Origin: Citrus sinensis
Lineage: Eukaryota; Streptophyta; Magnoliopsida; Sapindales; Rutaceae
Length of the DNA: 64,000 nucleotides
Assembly (NCBI RefSeq): GCF_022201045.2
Contig: NC_068564.1
Location: 28,177,001 to 28,241,000, forward strand
Reading direction: 5' to 3'
Both the position numbers and the translations under genes were made by a program. Under the pieces are notes generated by a model that did no database searches, was not told where the DNA came from, and was given only the letters and a program-made list of their open reading frames with translations. This document shows positions 1-9,243 of the stretch, piece by piece (within the stretch, counting starts at the first letter, position 1; every line of letters begins with the position of its first letter).

Positions 1-1359
1 TATTGAAGGATGAAAAAAGGGGTACCCCAGTTGAAGATCTTATTTCAGTCTCGATTTGCACCACCGACCCAACAAAGACAGTGAAAGTAGGTTCCAACCT
101 CTCGGAGGAACAAAGAGAGAAGCTCATCACCTTCCTACGTGCGCACCACGATGTATTCGCTTGGTCCCACTCGGATATGTTGGGTATCCCACCATCTCTC
201 TCTTGTCACAAACTCAATGTCAGCTCGCATAATAAACCGGTCAAACAGAAGCGTCGCGCCTTCAACCAAGAGAGGTACGATGCAATTGAACAAGAGGTAG
301 ACCTCCTATTAGCAGCAAAGTTTATTCGGGAAGCAGTGTACCCCGATTGGGTGTCCAATGTTGTTCTTGTCAAGAAATCAAATGGAAAGTGGCGCATGTG
401 CGTGGACTTCACCGACTTGAACAAGTCTTGCCCCAAGGATAGCTTCCCGCTTCCTCGGGTGGACCAGCTGGTTGATGCAACGGCGGGGCATGAGATGCTT
501 AGTTTTATGGACGCCTTCTCCGGTTACAACCAAATTCCGATGTATGAACCCGATCAAGAGAAAACGGCGTTCATCACCAACCGTGGGTTGTACTGTTATA
601 AGGTTATGTCGTTCGGTTTGAAGAATGCCGGGGCTACCTATCAACGGCTGGTGAATAAAATTTTCAAGGAACAAATCGGGCGCACCATGGAGGTGTACAT
701 AGACGATATGATCACCAAATCGGTGCATGCGGGGGAACACTTGGGGCACCTCAGAGATACCTTTACCGTTTTGAGAAAACACCATATGCGGCTTAACCCT
801 GAAAAATGTGTGTTCGGGGTCACCTTGGGAAAATTTCTTGGGTTCATGGTACAACAGCGGGGGATTGAAGCCAACCCCGATAAAATTCGTGCGGTTCTTG
901 ACATGAAATCGCCAAGCACCATCAAGGAGGTTCAAAGCTTGGCGGGCCGGGTAGCTGTTCTGAGTCGCTTTATCTCCAAGGCTACTGACCGGTGTAAGTC
1001 TTTTTTTCAAAGCTTTGAAGACCGGCAAGAAGCTCCAATGGACACCCGATTGCGAAGAGGCTTTCCAAGAGCTAAAGGGGTACCTTGTGAACGCTCCACT
1101 ACTTGCCAAACCTGAGCCGGGAGAGGTGCTTTTGTTGTATTTTGTTGTATCTGAGCATGCCACCAGCTCTGTGTTACTCCGAGAGGATGATAATGGGGTA
1201 CAACGACCTATTTACTACACTAGTAAGGCTATGGTTGATGCCGAAAAGAGGTACCCCACCTCTGAGAAGATCATTTTGGCATTGGTGGTCTCCGCACGGA
1301 AGCTCAGACCATATTTTCAGGCTCACACCATTGCGGTCGTCATCAACTTTCCCCTCTGA
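1..1359 (+). pseudogene. pol fragment: reverse transcriptase and RNase H (element 1)
   Basis: The frame is open from the left edge. The reverse transcriptase core is clear: KWRMCVDFTDLNK at about residues 129-141, the first catalytic Asp in SFMDAFSGYNQ, and the YIDD box at about residues 232-235 (near position 700). A one-base frameshift around 1005-1020 moves the frame; the RNase H (RT_RNaseH_2 type, beginning WTPDCEEAF) continues in another frame until a TGA at 1357-1359. That TGA replaces a codon that is CGA-like in relatives, a C-to-T change. The fragment once copied element RNA into DNA; the breaks make it non-functional. Confidence 0.9.
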
Positions 1360-1380
1360 CAAATCCTCCAAAAGTTAGAC

Positions 1381-3281
1381 ATGTCCGGAAGGCTTCTCCG
1401 ATGGTCCCTCGAATTAAGCGAGTTCGACATCATCTTCAAGCCTCATTTGGCGATTAAAGCACAGGCCATCGCTGATTTTATTGCGGAATTCGCCAATGAC
1501 TCAAGTGGTGAAGGTGATTTGAGATACTTGTTAGATACCCCACCCACCGATGAAGGGGGCAGGTCTGGGAAATATATGTAGACGGTTCCTCTAACTCACA
1601 CGGAAGTGGCGCAGGAGTTATTATAATCGACCCGAACAAGGTAAAAATATGCTACGCCCTGCAATTCAGATTCAAGGCTTCAAACAACGAAGCCGAGTAC
1701 GAGGCAATTATAGCGGGGTTGAGGATGTCGAAGGCTTTGAGAGCAAAAATGATACACGTCAAGAGTGACTCACAGTTGGTGGTAAGCCAGATTACCGCAC
1801 AATATCAAGCGAAAGAGGAAAACATGAAGGGGTACCTCGGAAAAACCAGAGAGTTGATGTCCCAATTTTGTGAGGTTAAGGTGGAAAGGGTACCCCGACT
1901 GGAGAACAGCGAAGCCGACACCCTGGCAAAAATGGCATCCCTTGGGGTAGTCCAATCATCTGGCCCCATCACAACAGAACACATACCCACACCCAGTGTT
2001 GGTCTCCCAGAGCCATTGGAAGTAGGATCGTTGTCCAACGAGATGCTTTGGATGGAGCCTATCATAAGGTACCTCAAGGACAGAGACCTCCCCTCAGATA
2101 AAAGTGAAGCAAGGAGATTAAAGTATAAAGCCACCCGGTACTGCCTGATCCAGGATACCCTATACAGAAGAGGGTTCAGTCTTCCTTATCATAGATGCTT
2201 AGGAAGCGACGAGGCCAAGTATGTCATGAGGGAAATACATGAAGGGATTTGTGGCAATCACTATGGAGCACAATCATTGGCACAAAAAGCTCTCCGTCAG
2301 GGGTACTACTGGCCAACCATGCGGCAAGATGCCAAGAATATGGTACGAAATTATGACAAATGCCAAAGGTTTGCTGGGGTACCCCACCTATCCCCAGAGA
2401 AGCTAACAGTTATATCTTCCCCTTGGCCCTTCGCTATGTGGGGCGTGGACCTCATCGGCCCGTTACCTACTAGAAGGGGGCAAGCAAAACATGCAATCGT
2501 GGCGGTAGATTATTTTACAAAATAGGCGGAAGCGGAGCCACTAACAAGCATCACAGAAAGGAAAACCACCGAATTCATTTGGAAGAACCTCATTTGCGGA
2601 TTTGGAATCCCCTATGTAATTGTCAGTGATAACGGCAAGCAATTCGATAATGAAAAATTTCGAAGCTTTTGTTCAGAGTTGGGGATAGCCAACCGATTTG
2701 CTACACCTGCCCACCCCCAATCTAATGGGCAAGTCGAAGCCGTTAACAAGATTATCAAAGCTATCCTGAAGAAGAAGCTAGAAGAAAGAAAGGGAGCATG
2801 GGTAGACGAGCTACCTGGGGTATTCTGGGCATACCAGACTACTCAAAACACCTCCACCAAGGAGACCCCAATTTCCCTCGCATTCGGTGTTGACGCAGTG
2901 ATTCCAGCAGAAATTGGGGTACCCTTTCACAGGGTTGAATACTTTGATGAGGCCGAGAACACCTCCTTGGTTGCTTCAAACCTTGATTTAGTGGCTGAAA
3001 AAAGAGCTAGAGCAGAACTGAGGACAGCCATATATCAGTATCGCATTTTGGGTCTATACGAAAAAAGGGTACGCCCTCGATCCTTCAAGAAAGGAGACTT
3101 GGTCTTGAGAAGGGTAACTCAGAACACTAGGGTACCCTGCGAATGCACTTTCGGGGCAAATTGGGAAGGACCTTACCGCATCGACAAACCCATTGGGACA
3201 GGTGCATACAGGCTATTCCACATGGATGGCACAATTGTGAGGCACCCCTGGAACGCTGCAATGCTACGGAAGTATTACTAA
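1381..3281 (+). pseudogene. pol fragment: second RNase H and integrase (element 1)
   Basis: After the RNase H connection segment a frameshift near 1575 leads into an archaeal-type RNase H (VDGSSNSHGSGAG, about 1580-2000), the hallmark of Tat elements. Then comes the integrase zinc-binding region (HEGICGNHYG, then NYDKC). The first Cys of the final CxxC is Tyr here, whereas element 2 keeps it. The integrase core shows VDLIGPLP (first Asp), SDNGKQFDN (second Asp) and QSNGQVEAVNK (Glu). A TAG at 2523-2525 interrupts the core where family members have Trp (TGG to TAG). The C-terminal part ends with TAA at 3279-3281. Confidence 0.9.
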
Positions 3282-4354
3282 AGGACAGTGTCTTAACCTT
3301 TAGCCTTTTGCTTTCTTTAATGTTTTTGTGTGGTAGGCCAAATGGGGTACCCTAAATGCCCTATGTTGGTCAGTTGCAACTTTAGAGTTTCTTTAATTTT
3401 TAAATGAAAAGGATGTGAGGTCTTACGGTCTCTCATTCTCCTCAGGGTAACAAAGCTAAGTCATGTATTGATCAACGCTTTCATTATCTATAAATGCATT
3501 TTCTTTCTCAACAAATATGATGTGGGTTCTTTCTTTATTATTCGCTACTTCGATCTTAGATTGTAAATTATATTCATTTATCGCCATTAATATACCCTTG
3601 CATCTGTTTATATGCAATTCTCGTCATATGCTTGTCAATTATGACTAACCAAACACATGACCAGTCAGGGTACCTGATATGCCAAGATTGTGATGATCTA
3701 TGTAAAGCCAAGATGGGCAACAGAGGGAACAGCCCAGGGGTAGCCTTTCTGCGGAAGCATGACCGAGCTACCTAGACAAAGAGAAGGAGGGTCAGAGAGG
3801 ACCCGAGGGTGAAGGAAAACCGTCATACCCTAGCGGCACGAGGTTCGGCTTAGGTATGAGAACACCCACACCTCCATCCTCGTACTTGAGCAAAGTAGGG
3901 GGTAAGCTATTCAAAAAAAGTCGGAGAGAACTTCGAAAGAATAAGAAAGTGATTAGTTGGACCAATTACGCTTTCAACTTTTGATCGAGATGTCGCGATG
4001 ATATTTTGATTACCTATTTGTGGGGAATTCGTCATAGTTTCCGAAGAAGAACATGCACCAAATTTGTGGGGAATCCGCCTGATGTTGGATATTTGTTAAG
4101 GTACCAGGGGTACCCCATTTCAAAAAAAAAATCAGAGGTACCCTAGATGTTTACAAGGTAACAGCTTAGCCAAACATTCATTTGCAGAATAACAAGCATG
4201 CAAAGTACAAGAGGACTCGATGACATGGTATCATAACAAAAGAGAAGTCCCAATAATATAAAATATCCCGAGAAACCAAAAAGAAAGAAATAAGGTCCAA
4301 ACAACAAAATATGGATAGATCCAAAAAAAAAAAAACAAGAGCACAGTGAGAAGG
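3282..4354. other. Gap between convergent pol and antisense gene, with hairpins
   Basis: There is no coding signal on either strand. Three short inverted repeats lie close together: GGTAGC 3739-3744 with GCTACC 3767-3772, GGGTC 3789-3793 with GACCC 3800-3804, and CATACCCTAGC 3824-3834 with GCTTAGGTATG 3848-3858. Several GGTACC hexamers are also present (3346, 3669, 4100, 4109, 4137). The stretch sits exactly between two genes pointing at each other, so it probably contains both transcript ends; that role is inferred. Confidence 0.55.
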
Positions 4355-6615
4355 CTACACCGAGGGGGGAACGCCATTCCCAACATCCGTCTCCAGAGGG
4401 CGATCAGCAAAGGACTCCAAGGTACCCGGAATATGAGCAGTCGAAGTAGGGGCATCCGAGGCAGGCAACGACTGAAGCTGATGGGGTACCCTAGGCGATC
4501 CGGAAGGGGTACCCGACCGTGCCTGGGAAGGCTTCTTCCTTTCTCCAATCGCCTTCAGAATCGTAGCCTTGTTGATAAATTTCTGCACCCAGGGTACCTC
4601 TAATTTCAGATCCACGCTCCACACCTCCGTCATAATTAGTGAGAATGCATCCTCCGCCATCGTCTTTTGTCGGGATAGCAGATCCCCGTTGGTGGCCCTC
4701 AACTCCTCACAGTCCTTTTCCACCTTAGCTTTCTCTCCCGACAGGCCAGCAATGCGTTCTTGCAGAGTTTTAACTTCTCGAGCGAGCTGATCCTCACGAG
4801 ATTAATGGCTTTGAAGCTCACTCCTTAACTTGTCGACCTCTGACTGTGAGAAAGGATGCCTGCGGGTCATGAAAGACATGTTAAATATATGTGTATGACA
4901 AAAGGATTAAATAAGTAAAAAGAAAATGATGAAGGGTACACCTGGGGTACCCCAGGAAAGCTTACCTCTTGGGTAGCCCTAAGTGCTTGACCATAACGTT
5001 GGCTCAAACTCATCTTGTCAGCCTCTTCAGCAACCTCGAAGTTAACATTTTCAGCAGAGTAGTAAAAACAGCGAGCCAAGTGCGAAACCTCCTTGTTGGA
5101 AGCCGGGTCTAGGTCACCCTCACGTAACTCATCGGGGAAAGCGGAAACCAGCCTGAATTTTCTCTTCTTCGAGCGAGGGGTACCCTTCGACCCTCTGTGG
5201 GAGGTACCCTGAGACTTCCCCTTTGGTCCAGGAATTCGAGGTGGCCGGGAGCCTTTCTGGGGTACCGCCGAATCCTGAAATCCGGAAGCACCGCCCACTA
5301 CCACTTGGAAAAAGGCGTCAAAGGCATCACCCGTCGATTCCATAACTGCACCCAATGCACAAAAGTTATGTTAGTCGGACGAGTACTAAATACTACAAAA
5401 GCAAAATGGGAAATGAAAAAAAAGGGAAGCAAAATAAAGATGCGGTGATAATGGGGTATCCCAGTCCCATGGATAATAATAGGGTACCCCTCGGCACCCA
5501 AATCATATATGAGTCACCCCGGGAGCAGGTGGAGGACTTCGGTCAATCAGCCCCGCTCTCCATAATCGGCTCTCCTCCAGCACATCACTACCCCTCTGTG
5601 CACCTCGAAGCCTATCCACAAACTTCTTCACCTCTCTCCCCACCTCCTGAACTGGGCATGACCCTTTAGCCCATATCACACCTGCGAAAGAATGAAAAAC
5701 CCAAGGTTAGCGAGACATTCATGTAAAAGATTACGATAAATAATTGTAAGTAAGAGAGATACTTACAGTCTACATTGAAGGAATGGAGAACCTCCACGGG
5801 GTTGCCCTTTTCACTCAGAGTCTCTGTCCCCCACCTACTCTCAGCGACGAACCATCCCTTTCGGTAACTCTTCTTCAAGGCGGGGTTCCCCTCAACGATG
5901 TAGCCATGATCATCCCAGGGAGAGAAGTAAGCAATGCCGGGACCCTTAGGCTTCTTGAATTGGTAAAGGCCTCTCAACTCCCGAACAGAAATGTCGCGCT
6001 TCACGACCTCCAACCATAACACATGTAAGCCCGACAGTGTCCTCCACCCTGGAAGGGACAGCTGCCCAGGAGCTACCCCCAAATAACTAAACATTTTCAT
6101 AAAGAATGGTTGGAGGGGCAGGCAGAGTCCTAGATCGAAGATGTCGATATGGAGAGCAATCTCATCAGACTTTGGACACTCGGGTCGCTCATCCACATGG
6201 GGTACCCTAAGCTGGACAGACGGAGGAATATTGTATTTGGCTCTAATTTGTTCTAAGTCCCCCAAAGTAGCCCTCCTAATGCCTAGGGAAAAAGGGTTGC
6301 TAGATTTTGAAGGTGTGGCATGGGGAGATTTAGGAGGCTGGTCCGAGGAACAAGCTGGAACCTTAGGCTTGGTTGACTTACCCTTCTTTCAAGGATGGGG
6401 GGTAGGCCGTTTACTAGGAAAGCGCGGGCTGACTCGAGGGGTACTCCTAGGGGGAAAGGGTTTAGAACGAGAATTGCAACTCCTAGAGGAACTAGGGGGG
6501 ACCGATCCCCTTCGCTGATGGAGATGTGCGAAGGGGAACCCGCAGGAGGGCTGTCAACCTTACTAGCCTCAACTTTACGTCGCTTCCTCGGGGGTACCGT
6601 GTGTTTCTTGCCCAT
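4355..6615 (-). pseudogene. Antisense gene of element 1: Transposase_28-like domain plus coiled coil
   Basis: Read on the minus strand, a basic N-terminus starts at 6615 (MGKKHTVPPRKRRK). It is followed, after a frameshift near 6290, by a domain matching plant Transposase_28 ('putative gypsy type transposon', PF04195): RAKYNIP, then PLQPFF, then PGQL and WRTLSGL (about 6265-5960). A GTAAGT donor near 5765 and a TTTCGCAG acceptor near 5684 suggest an intron. Further segments lie at about 5340-4970 (basic, PKGKSQGTSHRG), ending in a GTAAGC donor, and at about 4860-4355, a Glu/Lys-rich coiled coil. An in-frame stop near 4803 and the frameshift make it a pseudogene. A homologue lies antisense in element 2. 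Extra ORFs, some antisense, are known in Tat elements; the function is unknown. Confidence 0.7.
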
Positions 6616-7029
6616 CTACTTTCCCCCAACAACACATCCATAAGCCCCCAACAACACATCCAGCAAGCCACACGTTTCCCAAACAGCAATATATTCATAC
6701 CAAGCACCACCCACCACACATCAACCAACAAAAAAAAAAAAAACAAACAAACACAACAAAAACCAAAAATAAATTTTTCTCAGAGTATGCAAAATAGCGC
6801 CACTGTAAATGCGCCAAAGGAGGAGAAACGAGGAGGGATACCTATGATTCACCAACTCAGTAGATCGGGATTGAAAATCGTGGCAAGACAAAGCTACAGG
6901 CAACCAAAAACAGTAAGTAAAAATATACAAATATAAAAATAAAAATAAACTTAAATATATGTACTTATTTATAAATAAGTAAATAAATAAAATGAAGAAC
7001 GAAGGGCTGCAACCAAGAACCAACGCCGG
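6616..7029. other. Upstream region of the antisense gene, no gene seen
   Basis: A C/A-rich stretch (about 6610-6780, with CCCCCAACAACACATCC repeated at 6622 and 6646) passes into AT-rich DNA with TAAA/TTTATAAATAA repeats around 6930-6990. By position it should hold the promoter and 5' leader of the antisense gene. No TATA box can be assigned with confidence. Confidence 0.35.
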
Positions 7030-7700
7030 CTGCCATGGCGGCAACCACCGAGAACCGACGACGGAGATCGCAAAAAGAACGCCGGAAACCACCAAGGGAG
7101 AGCGCCGGCCAAAAGAAAAAAAAAGGAGAAGCAAATAAAAGAAAATGGAGAAGCTGCAGCAAACCGACGCGGGAGGGAACAGCAGCCACCAAACCGATGC
7201 TAACCACTGCAGTTGCGGCCACCAAAACGCCGGAAAACTCTAAGAAGAATGCCGGCCAAAAAAAAAAAAAAAGAGAAAACCGAGAAGCTGCAGCCACCAA
7301 GAAGAACCAACTGCCATGGCCGCAACCATCAAATCCGACGCTGGAAATCGCAAAAAGGAGAGAAAGAAGAGAGAGAGAAGGAGAAAGATGAGAGAGGAAG
7401 TAAGAGAAAAATGAGGAAACAAGGAAGGGAGAGGATTACCGCGCTACCGCCGGTTTGGATCTCACCGTGAGCCGCTGAAAAACCGCGTTGAGCCAATCAG
7501 ATCTGGAACCGAAACCACCACTGCAACAACTGAGAAAACACCCCGGAAAACACTCGAAAAGAACGCTGGCTGAGAGAAGAAAGAAGAAAGAAAGAAAAGG
7601 AAGAAGAAACATGAGGAAGAAAATGGAGAAAGAAAACGAGAAAGAAAGAAAACGGAAGAGGAATGAGATAAAAGAAAAAGAGTAAAGAGAAAATAAAGCC
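7030..7700 (+). repeat. GA-rich low-complexity tract with diverged internal duplications
   Basis: The plus strand is strongly purine-rich. Segments recur: CATGGCNGCAACCA followed by GACG..GGANATCGCAAAAAG at about 7034 and 7313; GCCGGCCAAAA followed by an A-run at about 7105 and 7252; and GAGAAGCTGCAG at about 7149 and 7281. Open frames on the plus strand here are Lys/Arg/Glu low-complexity by-products. The tract lies between the antisense gene and the 3' LTR, a zone known to be hypervariable and repeat-prone in Tat elements. Confidence 0.6.
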
Positions 7701-8302
7701 TAGGGAAGATGAACGAGGCTAAAAAAAAAAAGTAAGGAAATTTTTTTTTTACCTGTAATAAAGTTGATGCAGTTAGAAGAGGAGACAAAATTATTAAAGA
7801 AAAAGGCTATTGGAAATAATCAAATTTTTGGAGATCGTTTGGGGATTTTCAAAGTAAACGAGAGAAGATTGACACACGTCAGGAGTTTTAATTCAACCTG
7901 ACAAAACACGCTGCCCAAGAAAGGAATTCGGGGATGTTTATGTGAGATTGGTATTTTTAAAATTCAAACTGCATGTCAGACGGCTGCCACTTCCCAAGAA
8001 AAAGGAGAGAGACATATGAAGACAACTGTTCGTTCTCATCGTCAAAAAAAAAAAAAAAGCGGGAAAAGGAAAAGACAAAGAGAAGATTTTTAGTTTGAAG
8101 CACTCAAAGTTTAGTCTAGCGAAGAAGCTAAGCAAGGTATCCTCCGGTCCAGCCGCGTCGCCACGTGTCGCCCATACAATGAGTTTCTTTTGCCTCCAAT
8201 ACTTCTCGTCAAAAAGAAACTAGGGAAATGTTGTTTGAGAGAAAAATAAGATAGGCAATAGAGCGCCACGTGTCAACCAATGGAATGATTTCAGCACAAT
8301 CG

Positions 8303-8522
8303 GAGGTACCCTGCACAACCCGAGGTGCCTGGCATGACTTGAGGTACCCCGTATAAATAGAGGTACCCTGCACAATTAGAGGTATCCCACACAAATAGAG
8401 GTACCCCATATAATATGAGGTACCCCATACGAATAGAGGTACCCCATGCAAATAGGGGTACCCTGCGTAATAGGGGGTACCCCGCGTAATAGGGGGTACC
8501 CCACGTAACTCGAGTTACCCGG
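8303..8522 (+). repeat. Tandem array of about 19-20 bp units, each carrying GGTACC(C)
   Basis: About eleven to twelve units follow the pattern GAGGTACCCCnnnnAAATA. Nine contain an exact GGTACC (8305, 8343, 8362, 8400, 8419, 8439, 8457, 8476, 8495); others have decayed forms such as GGTATCCC or GGTGCC. The spacing, 19-20 bp, is not a multiple of three, so the repetitive peptides readable on the minus strand are not evidence of coding. The array lies just before the polypurine tract and 3' LTR, and the same hexamer recurs dispersed through the rest of the element. Confidence 0.9.
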
Positions 8523-8632
8523 CAAAGCGGATGCAAGAGAATTCACCAAAAATATCCGCCATGAGAAACGTCTCCGCCTCCTAAAAGATATTATTTAATT
8601 TTTTCAGAATTAGGAATCAAGAACGTCGTATC

Positions 8633-8644
8633 AAAAGGGGGGGA
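8633..8644 (+). other. Probable polypurine tract of element 1
   Basis: An AAAAGGGGGGGA purine run lies about ten bases upstream of the first TG (8653) that could start the LTR. Element 2 has a comparable G-run (TTGGGGGACCGG) directly before its verified 3' LTR, which supports the assignment. Such a run primes plus-strand DNA synthesis in LTR elements. Confidence 0.5.
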
Positions 8645-8652
8645 CAGCCGCC

Positions 8653-9243
8653 TGCTACCTCTGCCAAAAGTGAAGGACATTGTCCCAAGCACAGTGGTCC
8701 CCAGCCGCCTACCCGACAGCTACTGCAGAGGTACCCTGCACCACTCGCCAGCGCGCCCCACGTTTCCAAAAGATGAGATACGCCGCGAACATGCAAATAA
8801 TGGCCCAAAAAAAAAATCATAAAGAGGTAAAAGGACGTTAGCCAAAAAGGGTACGCCACGTGGCAGCTAAGGTACTCCATATATAAAGGTGTCTAGGTTT
8901 CATTCTCCATCATGCTCTCACTCACCATTAACACTCACACTCCGAAAAATAGGTTTTCTTCAACCTTAAACCCTAATTTACAGAGGGCTAGCCAGTTCTC
9001 TTTACCATAAAAGCTTGAGTTTGCTAACTTGAGTGTCGGAGTGTGAACGCCAAGGTACCCCGGCTTCACCTTTAACCTCTATTTCATTGTTTTGCAGGCG
9101 TGGAGCCCATTTCGAAGGACACCTCTCTTAGTTCTAAACCTTTCACCATTGTTACCACTCTCTCTCCCTTTCTCACCTCTCCCAAATATTAGATACACCG
9201 CACTGCACACAATAAACTAGTGAGGTACCCCATCTCCCCCACA
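8653..9243 (+). mobile_element. 3' LTR of element 1 (edges approximate)
   Basis: The segment follows the putative polypurine tract, contains a TATA box at 8880-8887 and, 149 bases downstream, the block CTAACTTGAGTGTCGGAG...ACGC (from about 9024). Element 2's verified LTR has the corresponding block CTAACTTGAGCGTCAGAG 146 bases after its TATA box, which supports calling this an LTR of the same lineage. GGTACC occurs at 8730, 9054 and 9224. A 3' end near 9206 (CTGCA), 9209 or 9243 (CCCCCACA) is possible; only comparison with the missing 5' LTR would decide. Confidence 0.6.
8880..8887 (+). promoter_or_regulatory. TATA box in the element 1 LTR
   Basis: TATATAAA followed by GGTG. It is the only good TATA box in the presumed LTR, about 230 bases after its start, so U3 would end near 8910. 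AT composition alone does not explain it because the surrounding LTR is not AT-rich. Confidence 0.6.

Larger units (their letters stand above)
1..9243 (+). mobile_element. Ty3/gypsy Tat-lineage LTR retrotransposon, 3' part (element 1)
   Basis: The window opens inside pol of a Tat-type Ty3/gypsy element; gag, protease and the 5' LTR lie upstream. Order seen: reverse transcriptase, RNase H, a second archaeal-type RNase H, integrase, an intergenic gap, a gene on the opposite strand, a GA-rich tract, a GGTACC-based tandem array, a polypurine tract and the 3' LTR. A dual RNase H plus an extra ORF behind integrase is typical of the Tat lineage. Pol is broken by frameshifts and stops, so the copy is not autonomous. 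The right edge is uncertain (about 9206-9243) because the 5' LTR is not available for comparison and no target-site duplication can be tested. GGTACC hexamers are scattered over the whole element except about 6.6-8.3 kb. Confidence 0.88.

Noticed and set aside
378..1163. Long minus-strand open frames opposite the RT region of element 1
   Set aside because: They mirror the conserved RT codons on the plus strand and show no domain of their own.
7035..7685. Plus-strand Lys/Arg/Glu-rich frames in the GA-rich tract
   Set aside because: They are low complexity, explained by purine-rich repeats, with no domain or splice support.
8303..8522. CRISPR-like array
   Set aside because: A plant genome; the spacers are short, similar to each other and AT-rich, so this is an ordinary tandem repeat in a retrotransposon.
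8209..8536. Minus-strand repetitive peptides (GYLYLCGIP/VPLFVWGTS-like)
   Set aside because: They are translations of a 19-20 bp tandem array whose period is not a multiple of three.
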